The translations under genes and the position numbers were made by a program. Shown piece after piece: positions 8,056 through 14,461 of a stretch of DNA of 42,039 bases. The notes under the pieces are model-generated. The model saw only the letters and a list, made by a program, of their open reading frames with translations, did no database searches and had not been told where the DNA came from. The stretch is from a virus, in IMG/VR virus record IMGVR_UViG_3300030085_000705, positions 1-42,039 of that record; one strand, written 5' to 3'. Within the stretch, counting starts at the first letter, position 1; each line of letters begins with the position of its first letter.

Positions 8056-8409
8056 ATGAATGAAAAACTCGCAGAGGCTAACGAAATGATAGACGAGCAA
8101 GAAACACTCAAAAAGAAAATAGAGATTGAATTAGAGGTTGGATCTACTCACGTAAACCGTGGCATAAACCCTTATCAAAAATGGATTCATTTAGCTAGAG
8201 CAGTAGATGCCTGGCGAATATTTCCTCGTATGTTTTTAAGTGTATATATATTTTTATTGTATTATTCTGTTATGTGGTTCATGGAGTTACCAGAGCCTAA
8301 CCTAGAACAGTCTGGCCTTATTTCTATAATTGTAGGTGCAGGGGCGGCATGGTTTGGACTATATGCAGGGAGTGCTAGTTCTAGTAAAAACTTCAAAGGT
8401 GAAGAATAA
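8056..8409 (+). CDS. Membrane protein, two helices (holin candidate)
   Basis: The 117-residue protein has a charged N-terminal coiled region (residues 1-40) and two hydrophobic helices, about 57-75 (FPRMFLSVYIFLLYYSVMWF) and 86-105 (GLISIIVGAGAAWFGLYAGS). A similar two-helix small protein with the WFGLY element is common in marine phage late regions. The position ahead of lysis genes makes a holin or pinholin role possible. No experimental family is recognised. Confidence 0.65.
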   Translation: MNEKLAEANEMIDEQETLKKKIEIELEVGSTHVNRGINPYQKWIHLARAVDAWRIFPRMFLSVYIFLLYYSVMWFMELPEPNLEQSGLISIIVGAGAAWFGLYAGSASSSKNFKGEE

Positions 8410-8616
8410 GTGCCTAAAAGAATCTTTTTGACTGAGTTTTATCACGAAGGTACGCCTTACGAGGGGCCACGTATCGTAGCCAGTGATTTTTTTGATGCAG
8501 AGCAAAAAGCAAAAGAATACGATTGTAGCGTCGTTGGCGTGTTAGACATAATTGTTGACGAAGACGATTTTTCTATGGACTTTAAAGTAGAACAATGGAA
8601 CAGGGTTTTACATTAA
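8410..8616 (+). CDS. Small soluble unknown protein
   Basis: A GTG start directly follows the previous stop. The 68-residue product reads as a small alpha/beta fold: FLTEFYHEGTPYEGPRIVAS, then an acidic helix and VVGVLDII. Similar small proteins occur next to membrane proteins in phages, but I know no function. Its 3' end overlaps the next gene by 22 bases. Confidence 0.6.
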   Translation: MPKRIFLTEFYHEGTPYEGPRIVASDFFDAEQKAKEYDCSVVGVLDIIVDEDDFSMDFKVEQWNRVLH

Positions 8617-8891
8617 TAGCTGAGTTAGGGCTGCCCGTGGCTGGCGGTCTTGTCATGGCTTACTTTATTTTTCTTGTAATGAAACAACTTATGGACGGTT
8701 TAGTAGGCGAAATACAAACAGTCCAAGCCATATCTAAAATGCTTATCACCAGAGCAGCAACAATGAATAACGATATGATACGCATAGACACTAGCGTATC
8801 TGCTGCTTTAAATTTATCGCCCGATCTTGATAGAATAGCTAGAGCAGAGAATTTTGTTGAGGACGGAAAGATAGATGCAAGACGAGATTAG
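8595..8891 (+). CDS. Small membrane protein (holin-like)
   Basis: The 98-residue protein has one hydrophobic helix at about residues 7-30 (IAELGLPVAGGLVMAYFIFLVMKQ) followed by a helical cytoplasmic or periplasmic tail. The layout (short N-terminus, one membrane helix, coiled tail) equals that of the gene at 9057, so the two may be paralogues. A holin or antiholin role is inferred from the neighbouring lysis genes. Confidence 0.6.
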   Translation: MEQGFTLIAELGLPVAGGLVMAYFIFLVMKQLMDGLVGEIQTVQAISKMLITRAATMNNDMIRIDTSVSAALNLSPDLDRIARAENFVEDGKIDARRD

Positions 8892-9057
8892 TTTACCCCC
8901 GGTAGGTGATGCAGAAGCAGTCGTTGATGGTTTATTTGGTTTAATTTACTTATATCCATCAGATTATTTGATTGTGTTCGGCAGTCTTACGTTATTTGCA
9001 ATATATGGTTTATCTATATATGCAGGTATCAAATACATACAAAAGAAGTTTAAATAA
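8875..9057 (+). CDS. Small single-pass membrane protein
   Basis: The 60-residue product has a membrane helix at about residues 31-54 (DYLIVFGSLTLFAIYGLSIY) and a basic C-terminus (KKFK). It overlaps the genes on both sides (17 bases before, 1 base after), so it belongs to the same translational chain of membrane proteins. No family is recognised. Confidence 0.6.
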   Translation: MQDEISLPPVGDAEAVVDGLFGLIYLYPSDYLIVFGSLTLFAIYGLSIYAGIKYIQKKFK

Positions 9058-9320
9058 TGGATATAGTTGCGCTTATATCCGAGTTTGGCTTTCCGGTAGT
9101 GATGGTAGTAGGTTTAGGTTACTTTGTTTATTTTGTATGGCAAACTATCACCAATAAAATAGATCCTGCCGTCCAAGAAATGAAAGTGACTATAATTAGG
9201 CTTACCGATCAATTACGACTGTTAGATCAAGATATGATACGATTACAACAGAAAGTCAATACTGTTTTAGAATTAAAAGAAGAAAATAGGTTAGTAGAAG
9301 ACAATGAAAAGAAAAAATAA
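9057..9320 (+). CDS. Holin-like membrane protein with coiled-coil tail
   Basis: This is an 87-residue protein with one N-terminal membrane helix (FGFPVVMVVGLGYFVYFVWQ, about residues 10-29). A coiled-coil follows in which Leu, Ile and Val recur every three to four residues (IRLTDQLRLLDQDMIRLQQK). Short proteins of this shape serve as holins or holin regulators in many phages. It overlaps csgF by 17 bases. Confidence 0.62.
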   Translation: MDIVALISEFGFPVVMVVGLGYFVYFVWQTITNKIDPAVQEMKVTIIRLTDQLRLLDQDMIRLQQKVNTVLELKEENRLVEDNEKKK

Positions 9321-9792
9321 ACTAGAGTTTATAACTAATATATTCTTTTATTTTTGTTTGTTTTTTGTGGCTATTTCTTTTGTTAATAAAATTAACGCAA
9401 AGGTAGATACTCTTTCTTTTAAGTTTAAAAACCCTAGCTTTTCAGGAATTAACACTTCTTCACATTACTTAACAGTTGACTCACAAGAAGCTAGTAGAAA
9501 ACAAGCGGTCAAAGATGAAATAGAAGCGTACAAAGATGAATTAGCTAGAGACGCTCAAAACACAACATTAGCGCGTTTTATAAGAAACCTAGAATCACGT
9601 ATATATGCGCAATTGTCTCGTCAAATGGTAGAACAACTATTTGGTGAACAAAAATCTACAGAGGGTAAACTTGAACTAGAGGGAAATACGATTGAGTATG
9701 TTGTTGAAGCAGAAACTATTACGCTCACAATTACTGACGAAAACGGGGGAAAAACTGAAATTTCTGTTCCTGTCGGTGATTTTACTTTCTAG
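9304..9792 (+). CDS. csgF: CsgF-like curli assembly protein
   Basis: The 162-residue protein starts with a signal peptide (hydrophobic residues 11-28, likely cleaved after Ala32). The mature N-terminus DTLSFKFKNPSFSG (residues 35-48) matches the CsgF segment F-x-F-x-N-P-x-F that plugs into the CsgG pore. The C-terminus (beta strands with LTITDENGGKTEISV, then DFTF) also follows CsgF. A central helix (about 60-115) is as in the family. In bacteria CsgF exits through CsgG and nucleates curli at the surface. The gene overlaps csgG by 95 bases, so the pair is tightly coupled. Confidence 0.85.
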   Translation: MKRKNKLEFITNIFFYFCLFFVAISFVNKINAKVDTLSFKFKNPSFSGINTSSHYLTVDSQEASRKQAVKDEIEAYKDELARDAQNTTLARFIRNLESRIYAQLSRQMVEQLFGEQKSTEGKLELEGNTIEYVVEAETITLTITDENGGKTEISVPVGDFTF

Positions 9793-10549
9793 TGGTTGCG
9801 CTTCTAAGAATTTATTAGAGGGTGGCGGTGTACCTAGCATTGTTATACAAAAATCCTCGATATTGGATTTACAGTCCGAAGAATTAAAAAACTTACCCGC
9901 GGCCAAAAGAAAACCTGTAATAGCTATTTATCCAAGTAGTTTTATGGATCACACAGGGCAACGCAAAAGTAATGGTCAGTTTGCTCTTTTCAGTACCGCT
10001 ATAACCCAAGCCCCAGAAGCCTATTTAATTCGCGCACTTAAACACGCTGCAAACGGAGAGTTTTTTAGAGTAACTGAGCGGGTAGGACTCGACTCTTTGA
10101 CCAAAGAGCGCCAAATTATTAGAAGTACACGTGAATCGTTTGAAGAAGAAACAGAAGTAAAACCTTTGCTTTTTGCTGGACTTTTGATTCAAGGTGGTGT
10201 ATTGAGTTATGATACAAGTACAAAAAGCGGCGGTGCTGGGGCTAGATGGTTAGGCATAGGTTCATCAAAACAGTTTGTCGAAAACTTAATCACAATCAGT
10301 CTAAGGCTTGTTTCAGTATCTACGGGGGAAATATTGATTGAGGTTCTTGTCTCAAAAACAATACTTTCAGTTAGTTTATCCCAAGACATTTTTAGATTTA
10401 TAGAGGAAGGCACGCAGTTAGTAGAAGTAGAGGGCGGTGTCACAGAAACAGAAAGTTCCTCAATTGCTTTACAAAAAGCCATAGAAGAAGGTGTTTTACA
10501 AATAATTGCCACAGGCATAGAAAGAGGATATTGGGAGTATGGAGAATAA
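9698..10549 (+). CDS. csgG: CsgG-like curli secretion channel lipoprotein
   Basis: This is the outer-membrane pore of the curli system. The lipobox region FLFLSVILLSSGC gives a lipidated Cys about 34 residues from this start. Diagnostic CsgG blocks follow: a GQ...FST stretch matching the constriction loop, then AYLIRALK, ERVGLDSLTKERQIIR, GGVLSYDTSTKSGGAGARWLGIG, LRLVSVSTGEIL, SKTIL, FRFIEEG and ATGIERGYWE. The length fits the family. The start is uncertain: TTG at 9692, ATG at 9698, or CTG at 9755 behind GGGGG, which would give a compact signal peptide. The overlap with the curlin-like gene is 11 bases. Confidence 0.9.
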   Translation: MLLKQKLLRSQLLTKTGEKLKFLFLSVILLSSGCASKNLLEGGGVPSIVIQKSSILDLQSEELKNLPAAKRKPVIAIYPSSFMDHTGQRKSNGQFALFSTAITQAPEAYLIRALKHAANGEFFRVTERVGLDSLTKERQIIRSTRESFEEETEVKPLLFAGLLIQGGVLSYDTSTKSGGAGARWLGIGSSKQFVENLITISLRLVSVSTGEILIEVLVSKTILSVSLSQDIFRFIEEGTQLVEVEGGVTETESSSIALQKAIEEGVLQIIATGIERGYWEYGE

Positions 10550-11270
10550 ATTTAATAAAATTACCGCAGTTGTTCTTTTAGCTTTGTTAGTTTTTGCCGT
10601 TGGAACAAATGCAGACGACAATGAAATCTTTGTTAACCAAGTAGGTGCGACAGCAAACATTGACTTAGAGCAGTTAGGTTCTGGCAACATTATAGGTGGT
10701 CTAAACTCAGCACATGGCTCTATGACTGAGTTTGATTTAGATGGTGCAACTATGACATTAGATGTCAACCAAATAGGTAATAATAACAAGATGTTAGGTG
10801 ATATTAATGCAGATAGCCTCACAGGTATATTTGATTTTGATGGAGATACTAACTCGTACACCATACAAGTTGATCCTGGTAACTCGAACTCGGCAGACAA
10901 CGCCAATATAAATGTGGACGTAGACGGCAGTACGAATACCATGACACTAGACTTAGCTACCAACAGTTTAGCGAGTGGTGCAGATATAGATACGATTGTG
11001 CAAGGTAGTAGTAACACTGTCCATATTGATTTAGATGTAGACTCAGGTACAAGTTATATTGACCTAGATGGTGACTCAAATACCGTTGACCACAATGCGG
11101 ACGGCTACGCTGGCGTTTACTTCAAACTAGAACATGATGGATCAACAAGGAGTTTTGACATTGACCAACAATCTACGCAAGACAATGATTGGCTTAGGGT
11201 CGTTAGTTCTGGTTCTGGCGGAAGCGTATGTATTAACCAATCAGACCAGGGTACTAGCACAAGCTGTTGA
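10539..11270 (+). CDS. Secreted curlin-like Asp-rich repeat protein
   Basis: The 243-residue protein has a signal peptide (residues 1-25, cleavage after TNA). The mature part has irregular beta-solenoid-like repeats of about 20-25 residues with the curlin pattern Q-x-G-x-x-N followed by alternating hydrophobic residues. Examples are NQVGATANIDLEQLG near 33, DVNQIGNNNKM near 75, VQGSSNTVHIDLD near 154 and DLDGDSNTVD near 175. Many Q positions are replaced by Asp, giving a very acidic protein. It ends with Cys231 and Cys243. It is the likely substrate of the adjacent CsgG/CsgF. It is more divergent than CsgA or CsgB, so no symbol is given. Confidence 0.75.
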   Translation: MENKFNKITAVVLLALLVFAVGTNADDNEIFVNQVGATANIDLEQLGSGNIIGGLNSAHGSMTEFDLDGATMTLDVNQIGNNNKMLGDINADSLTGIFDFDGDTNSYTIQVDPGNSNSADNANINVDVDGSTNTMTLDLATNSLASGADIDTIVQGSSNTVHIDLDVDSGTSYIDLDGDSNTVDHNADGYAGVYFKLEHDGSTRSFDIDQQSTQDNDWLRVVSSGSGGSVCINQSDQGTSTSC

Positions 11271-12291
11271 TATAGGAAGTATTACAGAACTAAAAGGTAA
11301 TACCAGAGTCGTAAGAGACAAGCCATACGAAAGTGTGATTGACTTCTCACTGAACGCTATGGATCGCCTAGAAACCAGTAACGGCAGAATGGGCGTTATG
11401 TTCCGTGACGATACTACAATCAGACTGACAGAACATTCAAATGTCGTTATAGATAAGTTTGTATTCGACCCCAACCCCAGCAAATCTAGTATGGCTTTGA
11501 ACTTCGTTAAAGGAACAGGCCGTTTTATTTCTAGTAAGAAACCACGCATACCCAAAGAAAATATCTCAATAAAGACAAACGCAGCTACAATTGGAATAAG
11601 GGGAACGGACTTCACAATCACTGTAAAAGAGTCTGGTGAGAGTTTAGTCATTCTTTTACCAGATGAAAATGGAGACAGTTCTGGTGAGATAGTTGTTACA
11701 ACGGCTTTCGGTAGTGTGGTTCTAAATAAACCATACCAAGCTACAACCGTTTATAACCTAGAAACACCACCCACTAATCCAGTCATACTCGATCTTACAT
11801 TAGATATGATTGATAACTACTTGATTGTAAATCCACCAAAAGAACGCGAACTTGATACAGATGACTCTAGGACTGCGAACAACAATACAATACTAGATGT
11901 TGATTTTTTGGAGTTTGACGAACTCGATACAGATGAACTAGAACAAGATGATTTAGAGTATACAGAACTAGATATAGATTACCTTGCTGCTAATTTTCTT
12001 GAAGATTTGTTAGATGTAATACAGGAAGTAGATGAATTGCAAAAAGCAGACGCACAATTGTCAGAGCAAGGATTGAGAGGAACAGCAGTTGGGTATGATA
12101 GCCAAACTCAAATATCTAGCTTTATAACTGATTCAGAAGTAAAACTTATAAGACAAGTAGAAGACAAGCTAGAAATTAAGGTATCTAAAGATGGCAGCTA
12201 CGATATTCGTATAGATCAGGAGGGAAAAGTCAATCAGGTTAGCGTAAACGGAGGAACGTCGTCAATTATCAATATTAGGCAAGGAAGCTAA
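11161..12291 (+). CDS. FecR-domain protein with curlin-like tail
   Basis: I choose the TTG at 11161 because AAGGAG ends 8 bases upstream. The product then starts MTNNLRKTMIGLGSLVLVL, a good signal peptide or anchor; an ATG at 11185 is the alternative. The FecR-type domain spans about residues 35-190, with RLTEHSNVVIDKFVFDP, the KGTGRFIS segment and the hallmark SIKTNAATIGIRGTDF. An acidic linker (about 230-290) precedes a tail with IDQEGKVNQVSVNGG and INIRQG, resembling a curlin repeat. It overlaps the curlin-like gene by 110 bases. It may anchor or nucleate the fibre; this is inferred. Confidence 0.75.
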   Translation: MTNNLRKTMIGLGSLVLVLAEAYVLTNQTRVLAQAVDIGSITELKGNTRVVRDKPYESVIDFSLNAMDRLETSNGRMGVMFRDDTTIRLTEHSNVVIDKFVFDPNPSKSSMALNFVKGTGRFISSKKPRIPKENISIKTNAATIGIRGTDFTITVKESGESLVILLPDENGDSSGEIVVTTAFGSVVLNKPYQATTVYNLETPPTNPVILDLTLDMIDNYLIVNPPKERELDTDDSRTANNNTILDVDFLEFDELDTDELEQDDLEYTELDIDYLAANFLEDLLDVIQEVDELQKADAQLSEQGLRGTAVGYDSQTQISSFITDSEVKLIRQVEDKLEIKVSKDGSYDIRIDQEGKVNQVSVNGGTSSIINIRQGS

Positions 12292-12331
12292 TTTTTTCTG
12301 ATAAAGTTGTATATTATCTTTAAAAATTGTG

Positions 12332-12344
12332 TATACTCTCAAAC
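12332..12344 (+). promoter_or_regulatory. Candidate promoter for the spanin genes
   Basis: The 53-base gap after the FecR gene is AT-rich and contains TATACT at 12332-12337, a good -10 hexamer. A weak TTGTAT lies at 12307-12312 with a long 19-base spacer. If real, transcription would start at or just before the ATG at 12345, giving a leaderless or nearly leaderless message. No Shine-Dalgarno sequence is visible. Confidence is low. Confidence 0.3.
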
Positions 12345-12788
12345 ATGAATTTAAAAATATCTGCAGTTTTAGGAACTTTATTATTAACTTCACTTGTTTC
12401 CTTTAAACTTTACTACGATCGTGCTGAAGCGCAAAAAGCTGTTTTGACAGCCCAACTACAGTTAGCAATGGACAACCAAGTTTTGTTAGAAAACTCAATA
12501 AAAAAGCAGAATGAAGAAATAGAAAAGTATTTAGAAAACGAAAAAGAAAGTAAATTAAAAATATCAGAACTTACTTTGGCAAATAGTGCCGCACAGGTTC
12601 AAGTAAATAATTTAAAACAAAAGTTTGCAAAACACGATTTAAACGTTTTATCTATGGCTAAACCAGGATTGATCGAGCGTTTAGTAAACAGAGCGACAGC
12701 TAGGGTAGGAAAAGATTTAGAAGAACTTACTGATCCAGACCAATTTAATGAAGATACTGAGACTACTGATACTGACAGCGCTTCTTAG
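12345..12788 (+). CDS. Inner-membrane spanin (Rz-like)
   Basis: The 147-residue product has an N-terminal membrane anchor (residues 5-20, ISAVLGTLLLTSLVSF). A long periplasmic coiled-coil rich in Gln, Lys and Glu follows (about 25-95), then an acidic C-terminus. This is the layout of the i-spanin, which with its lipoprotein partner fuses inner and outer membranes at the end of lysis. The partner gene starts inside its 3' end, as is usual for Rz/Rz1 pairs. A TTG at 12327 is possible but lacks support. Confidence 0.75.
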   Translation: MNLKISAVLGTLLLTSLVSFKLYYDRAEAQKAVLTAQLQLAMDNQVLLENSIKKQNEEIEKYLENEKESKLKISELTLANSAAQVQVNNLKQKFAKHDLNVLSMAKPGLIERLVNRATARVGKDLEELTDPDQFNEDTETTDTDSAS

Positions 12789-13119
12789 CGGTTGCACCGC
12801 ACTTGATGCTCGTTTTACTAAACCGGACGTAAAACCGGTTGAAATTGTCACTGTAGAAAAACCCGCTCCTATGTATCACCCACCCTTACCTAATCAAATT
12901 ACAGCCATGCCGGTCGAGTGGACCGTCCTAACGCCGGTAACAATGCAAGAATATCTAAACGATTTGGAAAATCAAGAGGCCCCAGCACAAGCCTACTATG
13001 GTTTGACAAATAAAGGTTATGAAAATTTGTCTAATAATATTGCGGAAGTTAAACGATACATAAGACAACTTTTATCTATAAATGAATATTACCGAAGTTT
13101 AGATAAACAAGAAGATTAA
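12748..13119 (+). CDS. Outer-membrane spanin lipoprotein (Rz1-like)
   Basis: The 123-residue product starts with a short signal and lipobox, MKILRLLILTALLSGC, so Cys16 should be lipidated. The Pro-rich segment after it (KPAPMYHPPLPNQ) is typical of o-spanins. The C-terminal part is helical (YENLSNNIAEVKRYIRQLL) and may pair with the i-spanin. It overlaps the i-spanin gene by 41 bases in another frame. It is longer than lambda Rz1 but within the range of o-spanins. Confidence 0.75.
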   Translation: MKILRLLILTALLSGCTALDARFTKPDVKPVEIVTVEKPAPMYHPPLPNQITAMPVEWTVLTPVTMQEYLNDLENQEAPAQAYYGLTNKGYENLSNNIAEVKRYIRQLLSINEYYRSLDKQED

Positions 13120-13139
13120 TCATAAATTAGGAGTTTAAC

Positions 13140-13349
13140 ATGAGTATTTTAAGTTGGTTTAAATCACTTTTTAAAGTTACAGAACAAGAAAAAGTTCGTG
13201 CAAAAGATTGTAAAGGACGTTTTGTAGCAGATGATCCTAGCACGCCAGATGTAAACGAAGCATGGACTGTTAAGAAAAAAGATACGAAAGTGTCGGCTAA
13301 AAAGAAAACTAAAAAGAAAAAGGCAAAAAAGAAAAAGGCAAAAAAATGA
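13140..13349 (+). CDS. Small protein with poly-Lys tail
   Basis: A strong AGGAG precedes the ATG. The 69-residue product begins with an amphipathic helix (SILSWFKSLFKV), has a central KGRFVADDPSTPDVNEAW element, and ends in a run of Lys with Ala and Thr. The stop overlaps the endolysin start (ATGA). The VADDPSTPDVNEAW element is, from memory, widespread in marine phages; the function is unknown. The amphipathic, highly cationic make-up could let it touch membranes or DNA. Confidence 0.65.
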   Translation: MSILSWFKSLFKVTEQEKVRAKDCKGRFVADDPSTPDVNEAWTVKKKDTKVSAKKKTKKKKAKKKKAKK

Positions 13350-13789
13350 ACATATCCCAAGAAGGTTTATCACTTATAAAAAAGTTTGAAGGTTGTGAAC
13401 TTAAAGCTTATAGATGCGCCGCAAATGTTTTAACAATTGGGTACGGCTCAACTAAAGGTGTGACCGAGGATATGGAAATTACTCAGGAAGAAGCAGAAAC
13501 GCTTCTACAAGAGGAAATGCACGAATATGAGGGCTACATTAACGATATGGTTAAAGTACCCTTAGAACAACACCAGTTTGATGCAATGGTGTCTTGGGTG
13601 TTCAACTTAGGTTCAGGTAATTTAAGTTCTTCCACTTTGCTTCGCGTTCTTAACGAAGGAAAATACGAAGAAGTTCCAGAACAAATCCTAAGATGGAACA
13701 AGGCAGGCGGCAAGGTTTTGGACGGTTTAGTAAGACGCAGAACAGCCGAGTCTTTGTTATTTGAAGGTAAAGATTGGAAACAAGTTTAA
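13346..13789 (+). CDS. Endolysin, GH24 lysozyme
   Basis: This 147-residue muramidase cleaves the glycan strand of peptidoglycan. It shows the T4/P22-type catalytic spacing: Glu15 (KKFEGCELKAY), Cys24 and Thr30 (TIGYG), that is Glu-8-Cys-5-Thr. Cys replaces the Asp of T4 lysozyme, as in P1 Lyz. Downstream blocks (FDAMVSWVFNLG, LRWNKAGGKVLDGLVRRR) complete the family pattern. No signal peptide or SAR domain is seen, so it needs a holin for export. It follows the spanins, forming a lysis cassette. Confidence 0.9.
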   Translation: MNISQEGLSLIKKFEGCELKAYRCAANVLTIGYGSTKGVTEDMEITQEEAETLLQEEMHEYEGYINDMVKVPLEQHQFDAMVSWVFNLGSGNLSSSTLLRVLNEGKYEEVPEQILRWNKAGGKVLDGLVRRRTAESLLFEGKDWKQV

Positions 13790-13814
13790 TCTACTGTAAG
13801 ATTAGGACCGAAGT

Positions 13815-14012
13815 ATGGACGAAATAGATGTTGTTCAATTTACTTTAAAAGTTATTAGAGAAAGACGAACTCAGATCAGAGAACTTTTAGAAAATAACGG
13901 AATAAAGAATATGGAACAGTATCGAGAACTTATGGGGGAGTTGAATGGTTTAGATTTAGTACGCCAGGAGCTCTCAAATATGCTAGAACAACAGGAGAAG
14001 CTAGATGGCTGA
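13815..14012 (+). CDS. Small helical protein
   Basis: The 65-residue product is almost entirely helical and charged, with a leucine-rich heptad-like pattern (IRELLENNGI, LMGELNGLDLVRQELSNML). AGGA precedes the ATG. Its end overlaps the co-chaperonin gene by 8 bases. Small coiled proteins of this shape precede head genes in many phages; no function is known to me. Confidence 0.6.
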   Translation: MDEIDVVQFTLKVIRERRTQIRELLENNGIKNMEQYRELMGELNGLDLVRQELSNMLEQQEKLDG

Positions 14013-14448
14013 AGCTGCAGTAAAGAAAAAAGACGATAAAAAAGATTTATTAAAATCTCTTTATGTCGAAGCAAAAGAAAAAACGTTAGATCCTTCCTTA
14101 ATAGACGAACCCGTATTAGAAAGACTACCTGCCCCTACTGGGTGGCGTATGCTTATACTTCCTTATCGACCTCCAAAAGCTACAAAAGGCGGAATATTAT
14201 TGGCTGATAACACTTTAGACGAAACTCAGATACAAACAGTAGCTGGGTATGTTTTAAAAATGGGTCCTTTGGCTTATAAAGATAAAGAAAAATTTCCTAC
14301 AGGACCGTGGTGCGAAGAAAAACAATGGGTTGTTTTTGCTCGTTACGCTGGTTCCAGATTTAAAATAGAGGGCGGAGAAGTTCGTATTCTCAATGACGAC
14401 GAAGTTCTAGCCACGATTAAAAACCCCGAAGATATACTACATAACTAA
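14005..14448 (+). CDS. GroES-like co-chaperonin
   Basis: The 147-residue protein has an extra 40-residue charged N-terminus and then a GroES fold: PTGWRMLILPYRPPKATKGGILLADN with mobile-loop motif GGILL (62-66), TVAGYVLKMGP, VVFARYAGSRFKIEGGEVRIL and DDEVLATI. GroES caps the host GroEL chamber, with the GGILL loop contacting GroEL. A phage copy, like T4 gp31, would help fold the capsid protein. It lies just ahead of scaffold and capsid genes, in line with that role. Confidence 0.85.
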   Translation: MAEAAVKKKDDKKDLLKSLYVEAKEKTLDPSLIDEPVLERLPAPTGWRMLILPYRPPKATKGGILLADNTLDETQIQTVAGYVLKMGPLAYKDKEKFPTGPWCEEKQWVVFARYAGSRFKIEGGEVRILNDDEVLATIKNPEDILHN

Positions 14449-14461
14449 AAGGAACTGATCT

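Noticed and set aside
12290-12310. Terminator after the FecR gene
   Set aside because: A T run follows the stop but the inverted repeat before it is only about 4 bp, too weak to call.
12327-12344. TTG start giving a longer i-spanin
   Set aside because: It lies on the putative -10 box and adds MCILSN without ribosome-binding site; ATG 12345 yields a proper membrane anchor.
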